Shown here piece by piece: positions 45,240-53,832 of a stretch of DNA of 64,000 nucleotides. The notes under the pieces were generated by a model. The model was not told the DNA's origin. It searched no databases and worked only from the letters and a program-made list of their open reading frames with translations. Position 1 is the stretch's first letter; each line of letters starts with the position of its first letter. Both the position numbers and the translations under genes were made by a program. This stretch comes from Hymenobacter telluris (lineage in GTDB: Bacteria; Bacteroidota; Bacteroidia; Cytophagales; Hymenobacteraceae): NCBI RefSeq assembly GCF_017313265.1, contig NZ_JAFLQZ010000004.1, forward strand, positions 482,037-546,036, read 5' to 3'.

Positions 45240-46526
45240 ATGAACGCGCACTGGTTACCCCCAAAGTTTAAAACACTGCTTTCTGCTTTGTGCATTTCCT
45301 TGGCTTTCCAAAGCTGTAATAAGGAAGCGGAATCGGTACTTCCAAGCCAAGCCAACTCAGCTGATGCTACCACAGCGCCAGCCACCTGCACATCGGTTTG
45401 CCTGGTAGCCGGGCGCACCATGTACGCCGGCACCGTGGACGTGGCACTGGATGCCAACTTCCTTTACGTGACGTATAACATCACGGCGCCAAACGTTTAT
45501 CTGCTGGAAACCCACCTTGATGTTTTCGACAACATTACCGCATTTCGGAATGCCAAGAAGCTAAGCGGTGGCGGGGCTATTCCGGGCAAGTTTGCCTACA
45601 AAGCGTCGTTTAGCGCGGGCGCCCGGAAAACTTCCTACACGGCTACCATTCCGCGTTCCGTGGTTGATGGCCTGCCCAGAGACTGTTTCTTTATTGCTTC
45701 GCACGCAGCTCTTTCCAACGGCGAAACTGCCTGGGGTGGCCTTTGCAGCGAATCAGGCAATGGGGTTTCGCTGAACAATGCCGCCCAATTTCCGGGCGCC
45801 AACTGGAGTACGTACTTCGAGTTCTGTAAGAGTGGCTGCAACGGCCCGGTTGATTTCACCTACGCTTGGGAGGACTTGCGCAACACTGGCAACGACGCTG
45901 ACTACAACGACTTGGTTATCAAGTCGGACGTAACCAAAACCAGCAACATGATGCAAATCAAGTTCACGGCCGCAGCCCGGGGTGCCGGCTACGACCATGC
46001 GTTCAAATTCAACATTCCTAAAACCGGTATTCCGCAGGGTAGCGCAGGCATTTTCGGGGCCAGCAGCGTACAGGACATGGGTACTTATTTCACCGTTACG
46101 GTGTTTCCAAGCACAAAAACGGCCCTGCCTAGCGCGGGCTCTTCGGGCTTTGCCAATACGGTACCGTCCGAGCCTTGCGTTGCGCCCAACGAGCACACCG
46201 TAACCATTGCCATTGACGGTTCTTTCCCCTACAACGCGGCCCGGCCCTACGAACCGTTTATTTCGGTATATACTTCCGGCATGGCCAGCGGCACTCCGGC
46301 CTACGACCTGAATGTGTACGGTGTATCCACTCCGGCCGACACCTGGACCGACACCGATGGTGATGTGTATCCAAACGGCATCCTGATTCCGTCGGACTGG
46401 AAGTGGCCTCTGGAAAACGTGCGGATTACAGCCGCTTATCCTAATTTCCGTAGCATTACCGATGGTTTCAACCCCAACTGGGCTAATACGGCTCCTACTA
46501 CTGGTACATTCAGTAGCTGTAATTAA
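45240..46526 (+). CDS. LruC domain-containing lipoprotein
   Basis: 428 residues. Lipoprotein signal ending SLAFQSC|NKEAES. After a linker and CTSVCLVAGRTMYAGTVDVA comes a beta-rich region. The LruC-type repeat has its hallmark acidic motif FTYAWEDLRNTGNDADYNDL, followed by VIKSDV, AARGAGYDHAFKFNIPKTG and a C-terminal NAARPYEPFISVYTSG and WPLENVRI segment. The function is unknown; family members are surface or secreted and the motif looks calcium-binding. It is preceded by an AT-rich stretch with a TTTACAT/ATGTAAA palindrome (45155-45173) and is followed by a paralogue. Confidence 0.82.
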   Translation: MNAHWLPPKFKTLLSALCISLAFQSCNKEAESVLPSQANSADATTAPATCTSVCLVAGRTMYAGTVDVALDANFLYVTYNITAPNVYLLETHLDVFDNITAFRNAKKLSGGGAIPGKFAYKASFSAGARKTSYTATIPRSVVDGLPRDCFFIASHAALSNGETAWGGLCSESGNGVSLNNAAQFPGANWSTYFEFCKSGCNGPVDFTYAWEDLRNTGNDADYNDLVIKSDVTKTSNMMQIKFTAAARGAGYDHAFKFNIPKTGIPQGSAGIFGASSVQDMGTYFTVTVFPSTKTALPSAGSSGFANTVPSEPCVAPNEHTVTIAIDGSFPYNAARPYEPFISVYTSGMASGTPAYDLNVYGVSTPADTWTDTDGDVYPNGILIPSDWKWPLENVRITAAYPNFRSITDGFNPNWANTAPTTGTFSSCN

Positions 46527-46557
46527 CGCGGCATTTACTTAGCCAACCAACTGTTTG

Positions 46558-46595
46558 CAGCCCCCCGAAACTAGGTTTCGGGGGGCTGTTTGTTT
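46558..46595 (+). terminator. Intrinsic terminator after the first LruC gene
   Basis: 14-bp perfect stem (46558-46571 with 46575-46588, CAGCCCCCCGAAAC arm) with a 3-nt loop, then TTTGTTTG. Confidence 0.88.
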
Positions 46596-47252
46596 GTAGC
46601 TGCTCTGTAGCCTCGGATGCTTACTAAACCTGCTTACCATAGGTACGTCAACTGGTCAGCCTGCAAGCCATTGGGGGCTCAATCCTGCCCTGTAAGCAAC
46701 AAGTAGCCATTGCTGGGCTCTTCCCCAGCCCACCTACTAATTGGGAAAGCAAATAATGCCCTAGGCCCACCCAACCAGTTGGCAAATGCCAGTCCTTACC
46801 TACCAATCCGCCATACATTAAGGACTCTTGTCACTTGCTCAAATCCTCAAAACCAGCTTGGCTGTACGCATCTAAATATAAGTTACTTTGAATTGAATTA
46901 TATCATTTTAAGCTCATCTTTAGCAACGCCTTTTTTTATTAAACTATAGATAACTCATTGATCTTTTACGTGATGCAAAAAACTAACATTCTGTTTCTTC
47001 TATAATAAAAATAGGTCAATTCCAATAAAATGTTTAATTGCATTAGAATATAACAAGTTAAAATTTAATTATAAATTAATTATATGATTATCAGTACATT
47101 ATGGCTATATAAATAAAATAATTTCAATTAAATTTTTTGGTATGTACCAACATATTTACATTTGCTATACGAATGGTACTACAAAACGGCTACCATTTTC
47201 ATGCATCAGCTTCTTACCAACACACCAACCCCCAACAAAACTTAATTTTGCC
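46596..47252. other. AT-rich intergenic region before the second LruC gene
   Basis: About 650 nt, strongly AT-rich from 46870 on, unlike the GC-rich surroundings. No convincing gene; a 79-codon plus-strand frame at 46710-46949 has no coding character. A promoter-like TTTG (47136-47139), 17 nt, TACATTTG (47157-47164) is suitably placed, giving an 85-nt leader to the second LruC gene. Confidence 0.5.
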
Positions 47253-48536
47253 ATGAAGAACTGGCTACTCCGCTCAATGAAAGCTGTTGTTGCAGCCTCA
47301 TTTCTCTCCCTCACTTTTCAAAGTTGCACAAAAGAGGTAGACGACGTAAACCCCAAGCTCAGCGCTAGTACGTCTTCCACTGACTCTTACACCACACTAC
47401 CAGCAACCTGCAAATCAGTTTGCCTAGTGAACAGCCAGCGCCAGTACATCGGCTCGGTAGATGCTGCTCTCGATAACAACTACCTCTACGTAACCTACAA
47501 AATCACCAAGCCCAACGTTTACTTGCTCGAAACCAACCTGGACGTGTTCCGGGATTGCGCGCAATTGGTTAGAAGCTGGAAGATTGGTCTTTTCGGCATC
47601 ATGCCCGACCGTTTTGCTTACCAGGCCTGCTTCCGTGCCACTGACCGCCGCACCACCTACACTGCCCGCATCCCCCGCTCGGCCGTGGATTGCCTGAACA
47701 TCGACTTGGTTTCTATTGCCGCTAATGCGGAGCTCACCAACTGCGGCGTAGCTTGGGGCACGGAGTGCGACGGTACCAGCAACTGCGTTTCCATCAACAG
47801 CGCCACCCGTTTCCCTGGCCTGTACGGTGGCAGCTTCTTCCAACTCAACAAAACCGAGTGTGCTGATCCTATCGACTTCACTTACGCTTGGGAAGACTTG
47901 CGCAATGAGGGCAACGACGCCGACTACAACGACCTGGTTATCAAGTCGGCGGTAACCAAGCGGACCGCCACCATGGACATCACCTTCACTGCTTCGGCTC
48001 GCGGTGCTGGCTACGACCACGCTTTCAAGTTCAACCTGCCTAAGACGGGGGTAACCAGCATTACGGGTGCCGCCAACGTGCAAGACAACGGTACTTTCTA
48101 CACGGTTACGGTGTTCCCGAGCACCAAAACTGCTCTGCCAAGCAGCGGTACTTCCGGCTTCGCCAATACGGTGGCTTCGGAGCTATGCGTGACGCCAGCT
48201 ACCCGTACCGTAACGGTTAACATCAACAATTCCTTCCGCTACAACGCTGCCCGTCCCTACGAGCCCTTCATTTCGGTGTACACTTCCGGCACGGCCAGCG
48301 GCACTCCTAACTACGACCTCGGCATCTACGACCTCGCCACCAACACCGGCGATACCTGGACCGACGCCGCAGGCAAAGTATTCCCTAATGGCATCCTGAT
48401 TCCAGCCGACTGGAAGTGGCCTCTGGAAAACGTGCAGATTTCGGCGGTGTACCCCACTTTCACCAGCCTGCCAAACTTCACGCCGACTTGGGCTAACACG
48501 GCTCCTGCCGCTGGCACGTTCAGCACCTGCAACTAA
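47253..48536 (+). CDS. LruC domain-containing lipoprotein, tandem paralogue
   Basis: 427 residues from the ATG at 47253; the longer frame to 47142 lies in the AT-rich leader. Lipoprotein signal ending SLTFQSC|TKEVDD. It follows the first LruC protein closely: CKSVCLVNSQRQYIGSVDAA, FTYAWEDLRNEGNDADYNDL, ARGAGYDHAFKFNLPKTG and NAARPYEPFISVYTSGTASG. It differs most in the middle, where it has extra cysteines (DCAQL, ACFRAT, NCGVAWGTECDGTSNC). A recent tandem duplication with separate promoters and terminators. Confidence 0.82.
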   Translation: MKNWLLRSMKAVVAASFLSLTFQSCTKEVDDVNPKLSASTSSTDSYTTLPATCKSVCLVNSQRQYIGSVDAALDNNYLYVTYKITKPNVYLLETNLDVFRDCAQLVRSWKIGLFGIMPDRFAYQACFRATDRRTTYTARIPRSAVDCLNIDLVSIAANAELTNCGVAWGTECDGTSNCVSINSATRFPGLYGGSFFQLNKTECADPIDFTYAWEDLRNEGNDADYNDLVIKSAVTKRTATMDITFTASARGAGYDHAFKFNLPKTGVTSITGAANVQDNGTFYTVTVFPSTKTALPSSGTSGFANTVASELCVTPATRTVTVNINNSFRYNAARPYEPFISVYTSGTASGTPNYDLGIYDLATNTGDTWTDAAGKVFPNGILIPADWKWPLENVQISAVYPTFTSLPNFTPTWANTAPAAGTFSTCN

Positions 48537-48574
48537 CTTAGCATCCGGGTAGCCTTACCCCCGATGACTACCAG

Positions 48575-48612
48575 CAACCCTCCGAAACGATGTTTCGGAG
48601 GGTTGTTTTTAT
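48575..48612 (+). terminator. Intrinsic terminator after the second LruC gene
   Basis: 14-bp stem (48575-48588 with 48592-48605, CAACCCTCCGAAAC arm), 3-nt loop, then five Ts. The stem resembles the terminator after the first LruC gene, so the duplication included the 3' end. Confidence 0.88.
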
Positions 48613-48649
48613 TATGGGTCTTACTGCTTGTATCCGTTGAACTTGCCAG

Positions 48650-49186
48650 CTATTCCGTCCGGCTTAGCAGTTCGATGTGCGCCAAATGGTGGCGGCCGTG
48701 CCAGCTATATTGTACCAGGGCTTGGTCGAGGGTGTAATCTTGCTGGTAGAGCGGGTGGTGAAACGTGCGCTGCCATTGTTCGTCGGTTAGGTGCCAGAGC
48801 AGCGTCACCCAGCGCGTGTGTAGGGCCTCCAACAGCGCCAACGACACCGTGACGGGCGTGGCGGCTACATCGGGCAACGCGGCCCAGGCGTTCATATCGA
48901 ACGGCCGGATGGTGGGGTGGTCTTCGGTGAGAGCCAGGCGAAAGCGCATATAAAAGTTCAGGTGTACATCGGCTACGTGGTGCAGCACCTGGCGGCCGGT
49001 CCAGCCGCCGGGGCGGTAGGCGTTTTCCAGGCGCACTCCGCCGGCCTGGCGCGCCGCGGCTGTGAGTTGGGCGGGCAGCGCGGCCAGCTGTTCGATATAT
49101 ACCGTTCGCTCGGCAGCAGTTAGGGGGTTTTCGGGTAGCGTGGGGCGCCCAATGGGGTATTGCAGGTCAAGTGGGTTGGTTTCCAT
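48650..49186 (-). CDS. YfiT/DinB-superfamily putative metal-dependent hydrolase (bacillithiol transferase-like)
   Basis: 178 residues from the ATG at 49186 (METNPLDLQYPIGRP). DinB-type four-helix bundle with three metal histidines: RPGGWTGRQVLHHVADVHLN and YSWHGRHHLAHIELL. The opening DLQYPIGRPTLPE is typical of the YfiT group, whose named members transfer bacillithiol to substrates. Whether the host makes bacillithiol cannot be seen here. Confidence 0.85.
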   Translation of the reverse strand: METNPLDLQYPIGRPTLPENPLTAAERTVYIEQLAALPAQLTAAARQAGGVRLENAYRPGGWTGRQVLHHVADVHLNFYMRFRLALTEDHPTIRPFDMNAWAALPDVAATPVTVSLALLEALHTRWVTLLWHLTDEQWQRTFHHPLYQQDYTLDQALVQYSWHGRHHLAHIELLSRTE

Positions 49187-49441
49187 GGTTGCTGAACAGA
49201 GCAACAGCAAGTGAAGTTGGCGGCACCACAGGCACTGTTACTGGAATGCCGGCTGGGTTCGGGCAGGCTAAGCTAGAGGCCTTAGCAGTGCTTTTGCACC
49301 GCCATCTTGAAAAGACAATTCCCTTCAAATTCAGTACTGGCACTGTACTACGGACTTGCCTTAAGCTATAGGTTCACTATCTGAATTGCCTCTCCTGCCA
49401 GGAGACCAATAATGCCCCTTTCCAACCTAACCCCAATTCCT

Positions 49442-51673
49442 ATGCGACACCTTATTACTCGTTTGCTACTACGCAGTACCGTATTACTGCTGCTACTATT
49501 TGCCGCCCTACCAGGCATTGGGCAGGTAGTCACTGACCCCTCCAATACGCAGGGCTACGACCAAGCCAAGCTGTTGCGAGCTGCCGCGGCTAGCAACAAC
49601 CGCCCCGTGGCTGAGCCAAAAAAAGCAAAGAGCAGCGCCATCAATCCGCGAACAAACAGCTCCCAAGCGGCCGTAGAGTCTGATTGCTTTATTCCGCGCG
49701 ACAATTCTTACACGGCTATTCCTCGCAACGATGATGGCTCTTTCGGGCCCATTGCCCTGCCGTTTACGTTCAACTTGTATGGCAGCTCCTACACCCAGGT
49801 CTGGATCAATACCAATGGTAACCTGACGTTTACTGGTGCTTACGCTGCGTACAACGCGTCGGGTTTTCCGTTTGATCTGCCGATGGTTGCCCCTTTCTGG
49901 GGGGATGTGGACACGCGCAATACGGCCAGTGGGGTCATCTACTACAAGCTGAGTGCCACCAACCTGATTGTGACTTGGGAGAATGTTGGGTACTTCAGCT
50001 CCCAGGCCGATAAAACCAACACGTTTCAAACCATCATTGGCTCTTCCACCGATGCATTGCTTGGGCCGGGCCAGAACGTGAGCTTCCGCTACGGCGATAT
50101 GCAATGGACCACCGGCTCTGCCTCGGGCGGTATTAATGGCTTTGGGGGCACGCCGGCTACGGTGGGCGTTAACCAGGGCAACGGCGTAGATTTCGTGCAG
50201 GTTGGCCGCTTCAACCTTGACAATGCAGCTTACGACGGACCGGGTGGGGCCAATGATGGCATCAACTACCTTGATGGACAGTGCTATGGCTTCAACGTAA
50301 CCAATGTGGGCAACATCCCGCCCTCCGTTAGTAATCTGCCCCTCAACAATACGGTGACGGTAGCTCAGGGGCAAACCGTTACGGTTAACCCACAGTTTCT
50401 GGCGCCCGAAGTGAATCAGACGGTAACCGTAGCGGTAAATACCGGGGGCTTGTGCAACACCACCGCAACAACAACCAATGGAGCTACAGCCAGCGCTACT
50501 ATCTCCATTACAGGAGCGGCCTGCAACGTAGGCACTCATTCTATTGTGCTGACGGCCACCGACAACGGCACCCCCGTTGGAACAACTACCGCCACCCTAA
50601 CCGTTATTGTGACGCCGGCGGCTACCTGTAACCTGCAATTGACAACTTCCGTGACCAACGCTGGCTGCGGCGCCTTGGGGGCCATCAATCTGACAGTAGC
50701 AAACGGCACGGCCCCGTACACCTACGCCTGGACCGGCCCGAACGGCTTCACGGCCAGCACCGAGGATATCAGCGGGCTAGCCGCCGGTACTTACTCTGTA
50801 ACCGTAACTGATGCAGCGCAGTGTTCGGCTACCACCACGGCCACCGTCACTAGCACCGGCACCGATACCACCCCGCCTTCCATCCTAGCGGCAGGCTTCA
50901 TCACGGCCATTGAAAGCGACGGCACGCGCACGATACATGCGGCCGACGTAGACTGGGGCAGCACGGATGCGTGCAGCGGCATTGCCTCGATGACCATCAG
51001 CCCTAGCACCTTCACCTGCGCCAACGTAGGCCCCAACCAAGTCACGCTGACCGTAACCGACAACGCCGGCAACTCAGCCAGTGAAACCGTAACCGTGATT
51101 ATTGTTGATAACTCGGCACCGGTGGTGATGGCCGCCGGCTTCCAGACCACCCTAGTCAACGGCACGCGTACCATTCAGGCCATCGACATTGACTACGGCA
51201 GCTACGACAACTGCGGCTCTATTGCCTCGATGACCATTGACCGCAACACCTTCACTTGCGCCAACGTGGGCCCCAACCAAGTAACGCTCACGGTGACCGA
51301 CAACAACGGCAACGTCTCGACCCAGACCGTCACGGTACTTATCACGGCAGATGCCACCTGCACTCCGCCTGCCCGGCCAAGCAACAGCGGCAGCTCGGCA
51401 GTAGACGCGCAGGCCTCCCAATTGGAGGTCTATCCGAACCCAGCTACCGACCGCACGACGTTAACCTTCCAAGCGAAGCAGGCCGGTGCCGCACAGGTTC
51501 TGGTGTACAATTCGTTGGGGCGGCTGGTAGCCACGGTCTACGACGGACCAGTGCAGGCCAAGCAGCAGTATAGCTTCTCGCTGGAAAGCCAGAAGCTGCC
51601 GGCCGGGGTCTACTCCTGCCAGTTGCGCACGGCCGGCCATACCCAGCTCACACGCCTTATGGTTGTGAAGTAG
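49442..51673 (+). CDS. Large secreted NIDO/SprB-repeat protein with T9SS sorting domain
   Basis: 743 residues from the ATG at 49442. Signal peptide (LLLRSTVLLLLLFAALPGIGQ). A NIDO-like domain at about 75-290 (FNLYGSSYTQVWINTNGNLT, MVAPFWGDVDTRN, FQTIIG). Then Ig-like and SprB-type modules (APYTYAWTGPNGFTAS, GLAAGTYSVTVTDA) and two closely similar modules of about 80 residues, each containing FTCANVGPNQVTLTVTDN. A C-terminal T9SS domain (LEVYPNPATDRTTLTFQAKQ to the end) follows. Probably a surface adhesin or matrix protein. Ends in a strong terminator. Confidence 0.85.
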   Translation: MRHLITRLLLRSTVLLLLLFAALPGIGQVVTDPSNTQGYDQAKLLRAAAASNNRPVAEPKKAKSSAINPRTNSSQAAVESDCFIPRDNSYTAIPRNDDGSFGPIALPFTFNLYGSSYTQVWINTNGNLTFTGAYAAYNASGFPFDLPMVAPFWGDVDTRNTASGVIYYKLSATNLIVTWENVGYFSSQADKTNTFQTIIGSSTDALLGPGQNVSFRYGDMQWTTGSASGGINGFGGTPATVGVNQGNGVDFVQVGRFNLDNAAYDGPGGANDGINYLDGQCYGFNVTNVGNIPPSVSNLPLNNTVTVAQGQTVTVNPQFLAPEVNQTVTVAVNTGGLCNTTATTTNGATASATISITGAACNVGTHSIVLTATDNGTPVGTTTATLTVIVTPAATCNLQLTTSVTNAGCGALGAINLTVANGTAPYTYAWTGPNGFTASTEDISGLAAGTYSVTVTDAAQCSATTTATVTSTGTDTTPPSILAAGFITAIESDGTRTIHAADVDWGSTDACSGIASMTISPSTFTCANVGPNQVTLTVTDNAGNSASETVTVIIVDNSAPVVMAAGFQTTLVNGTRTIQAIDIDYGSYDNCGSIASMTIDRNTFTCANVGPNQVTLTVTDNNGNVSTQTVTVLITADATCTPPARPSNSGSSAVDAQASQLEVYPNPATDRTTLTFQAKQAGAAQVLVYNSLGRLVATVYDGPVQAKQQYSFSLESQKLPAGVYSCQLRTAGHTQLTRLMVVK

Positions 51674-51687
51674 AAGCCCTACCGAAA

Positions 51688-51735
51688 ACAAGAAGCCTGC
51701 TGACTCACACACGAGCCAGCAGGCTTCTTGTTTTT
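51688..51735 (+). terminator. Intrinsic terminator after the NIDO protein gene
   Basis: 15-bp perfect stem (51688-51702 with 51717-51731, ACAAGAAGCCTGCTG arm) followed by TTTTT. Confidence 0.88.
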
Positions 51736-51810
51736 AGGCACTATTGGCGTAGCATTATTACACAATCTATATTTCCATATTAAAGCATGCAGTCCTTACA
51801 TATCCTCTTA

Positions 51811-53688
51811 ATGGTTATTCTGAAAAAGCTACTCCTGCTCTTACCGCTATTGGTAGGCTTGGCTGTTCCTACAGTCCACGCCCAACGCCAACCCGTTACT
51901 ACCGTGGCGCAGCTCACCGATTCCATTCAGCGCATCATGGCCAAGGAACACATGCCGGGCGTACTGCTCACGCTGGTCGCCCACGATTCGGTGCTGTTTG
52001 AAGGCGGGCTGGGGCTGGCTGATGTGGAAAACAAGCAACCCGTCACGGCGCACACGCTGTTTCGGGTGGGCTCGGTAACCAAGATGTTTGTGGCCGTGGG
52101 GCTGCTGCAACTCGTGGAACAAGGCAAGCTGCACCTCAACGACGAAGTGCGTAAGCTGGCCCCAGAAATTACCATCGACAATCCCTGGGAAGCTACCGAC
52201 CCGGTGCGGGTGGTACACCTGCTGGAGCACACCGCCGGCTTCGACGACATGCACCTCAACCACGTGTATAACTCCACCCCCACCGACCCGCGCGGCACGG
52301 CGGCCGTGCAGGTATTCCGCCGGGAACTGCGCTGCCGCTGGCGGCCAGGGGAGCGGATGTCGTACTCCAACCCCGGCTATCTGCTGGCGGGCTACCTGCT
52401 GGAAAAGCTCAGCCGCCAACCCTACGAGCAATACCTAGCCCAGCACCTGTTGCGCCCCCTGGGTATGCCCGATGCCACCGCCGACCTGCGCCCCGCCACC
52501 AACCCCAAGCTGGCCCGCGGCTATGCCTACGACGCAGGCCACTACCGCCGCCTCACGCTGCTGCCTATCTATGCCGGGCCGGCTGGCTCCATGAGTGCCT
52601 CGGCCGCCGACCTCACCCGCTGGGTGCAGTTCTTCCTGCATGATTTCCGGGCGCCCGATGGCACACAGTTGCTTCAGCCAGCCTCCTTGCGCGAAATGGA
52701 AACCGTCCACAGTCCGCTCGAAGCCCGCGCCGGCTTGCTTTCCGGCTACGGCCTTGCCAACCAGACGATGAATTGGAAAGGCAAAGCTTCGTTTCGGGGG
52801 CATGGGGGCGGCATTGATGGGTTCCGCTCCACCGTGGCGTACAACCGGGAATTGGGCGTGGGTTACGCGCTGTCCAACAACGGCGACCAAGGCACCAGCA
52901 GCATCGACAAGGTGGTGCGGGAGTTTTTGCTGCGCCAAGCGCCTACCCCGGCACCTGCCCCGGTCGTTGCGCTGGATGTGGCCGCCGTAACCCCTTACCT
53001 CGGCCACTACGAAAACGCCGCGCCGCGCAACCAGCTTTTCGGCCTCGGCGACTACCTGCTCGGCGACCAGCACCTCACTCAAAACGGGCAGTTTCTGCTG
53101 TTGCAGCCGCTCGTTGGCTCCCCCGATACGCTGCTGCCTACCGGCCCACTTACGTTCCGGCGGCCCGGTCAGCGGCAGGCCACCGTTGTCCTCACCCAAG
53201 ACCGTGACAACCACCGCACCCTCGTTACGGCCGACAGCTATTTGCTGGAAGCCAGCAGCGCATGGTGGTGGCTGCGGCCCGCCCTGTTTGGCCTCAGTTT
53301 GCTCCTGATTGTTACGGCCAGCGTAGCCGGGCTGATCTGGCTGATTTTTGCCTTACGCCGCCAAACGCCCCGCACCCAGGTGCTACCCCGGCTGCTGCCG
53401 CTGCTGGCTGCCGTTGTTTTGGTGGTTACCGTGGTGGCCTTCGTTGCTCTAGCCAGCCAGGTCTGGGACAGTGGCCACTTCAACTTCAAAACGGTGCTGC
53501 TGGGGGTGGGGCCGGTGCTTTTCGGGTTGCTTATCCTGGCCGGACTGGCCCTTACCGTGCGGCATTTTCGTCAGTTTCGTAGCCGCGTGGTGGCGTGGTA
53601 CCTGCTGCTCACCTATGGCGCCCTGGGCTGGCTAGCCTTTGCGCTGGCCTCTTACGGTTGGATGAGTTTGCAACTGTGGGCTGTGTAA
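51811..53688 (+). CDS. Class C beta-lactamase-fold serine hydrolase with C-terminal membrane segments
   Basis: 625 residues from the ATG at 51811 (MVILKKLLLLLPLLVGLAVP signal); ATG at 51787 is possible. Active-site motifs: SVTK (SxxK), YSNPGY (YxN) and GHGGGIDG (HxG) in a domain of about 340 residues. Then a beta-type linker and at least three membrane helices at about 490-620 (LFGLSLLLIVTASVAGLIWL and later). The family includes D-alanyl-D-alanine carboxypeptidase- and esterase-like enzymes; the fused membrane tail puts the enzyme at the inner membrane facing the periplasm. Not evidence of antibiotic resistance. Confidence 0.87.
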   Translation: MVILKKLLLLLPLLVGLAVPTVHAQRQPVTTVAQLTDSIQRIMAKEHMPGVLLTLVAHDSVLFEGGLGLADVENKQPVTAHTLFRVGSVTKMFVAVGLLQLVEQGKLHLNDEVRKLAPEITIDNPWEATDPVRVVHLLEHTAGFDDMHLNHVYNSTPTDPRGTAAVQVFRRELRCRWRPGERMSYSNPGYLLAGYLLEKLSRQPYEQYLAQHLLRPLGMPDATADLRPATNPKLARGYAYDAGHYRRLTLLPIYAGPAGSMSASAADLTRWVQFFLHDFRAPDGTQLLQPASLREMETVHSPLEARAGLLSGYGLANQTMNWKGKASFRGHGGGIDGFRSTVAYNRELGVGYALSNNGDQGTSSIDKVVREFLLRQAPTPAPAPVVALDVAAVTPYLGHYENAAPRNQLFGLGDYLLGDQHLTQNGQFLLLQPLVGSPDTLLPTGPLTFRRPGQRQATVVLTQDRDNHRTLVTADSYLLEASSAWWWLRPALFGLSLLLIVTASVAGLIWLIFALRRQTPRTQVLPRLLPLLAAVVLVVTVVAFVALASQVWDSGHFNFKTVLLGVGPVLFGLLILAGLALTVRHFRQFRSRVVAWYLLLTYGALGWLAFALASYGWMSLQLWAV

Positions 53689-53832
53689 GAAATACTGTTT
53701 ATCAGCCTTCTTGCCTTGCAGAGTACGAAGCGCAATATACCCCCTCGCAGGAGGGTGCAGGATGGGAACGGCGGGTTTACTGGCGTCTTTGGATACTCCA
53801 TAAGCTACGCACGCCTCTTCCCAACCCCACCC

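Noticed and set aside
46710..46949. 79-codon plus-strand frame between the LruC genes
   Set aside because: Ends in AT-rich low-quality sequence and shows no domain or start signal.
51811..53688. Beta-lactamase antibiotic resistance gene
   Set aside because: Class C-fold serine hydrolases with membrane tails are mostly peptidases or esterases; motifs alone do not show lactam hydrolysis.
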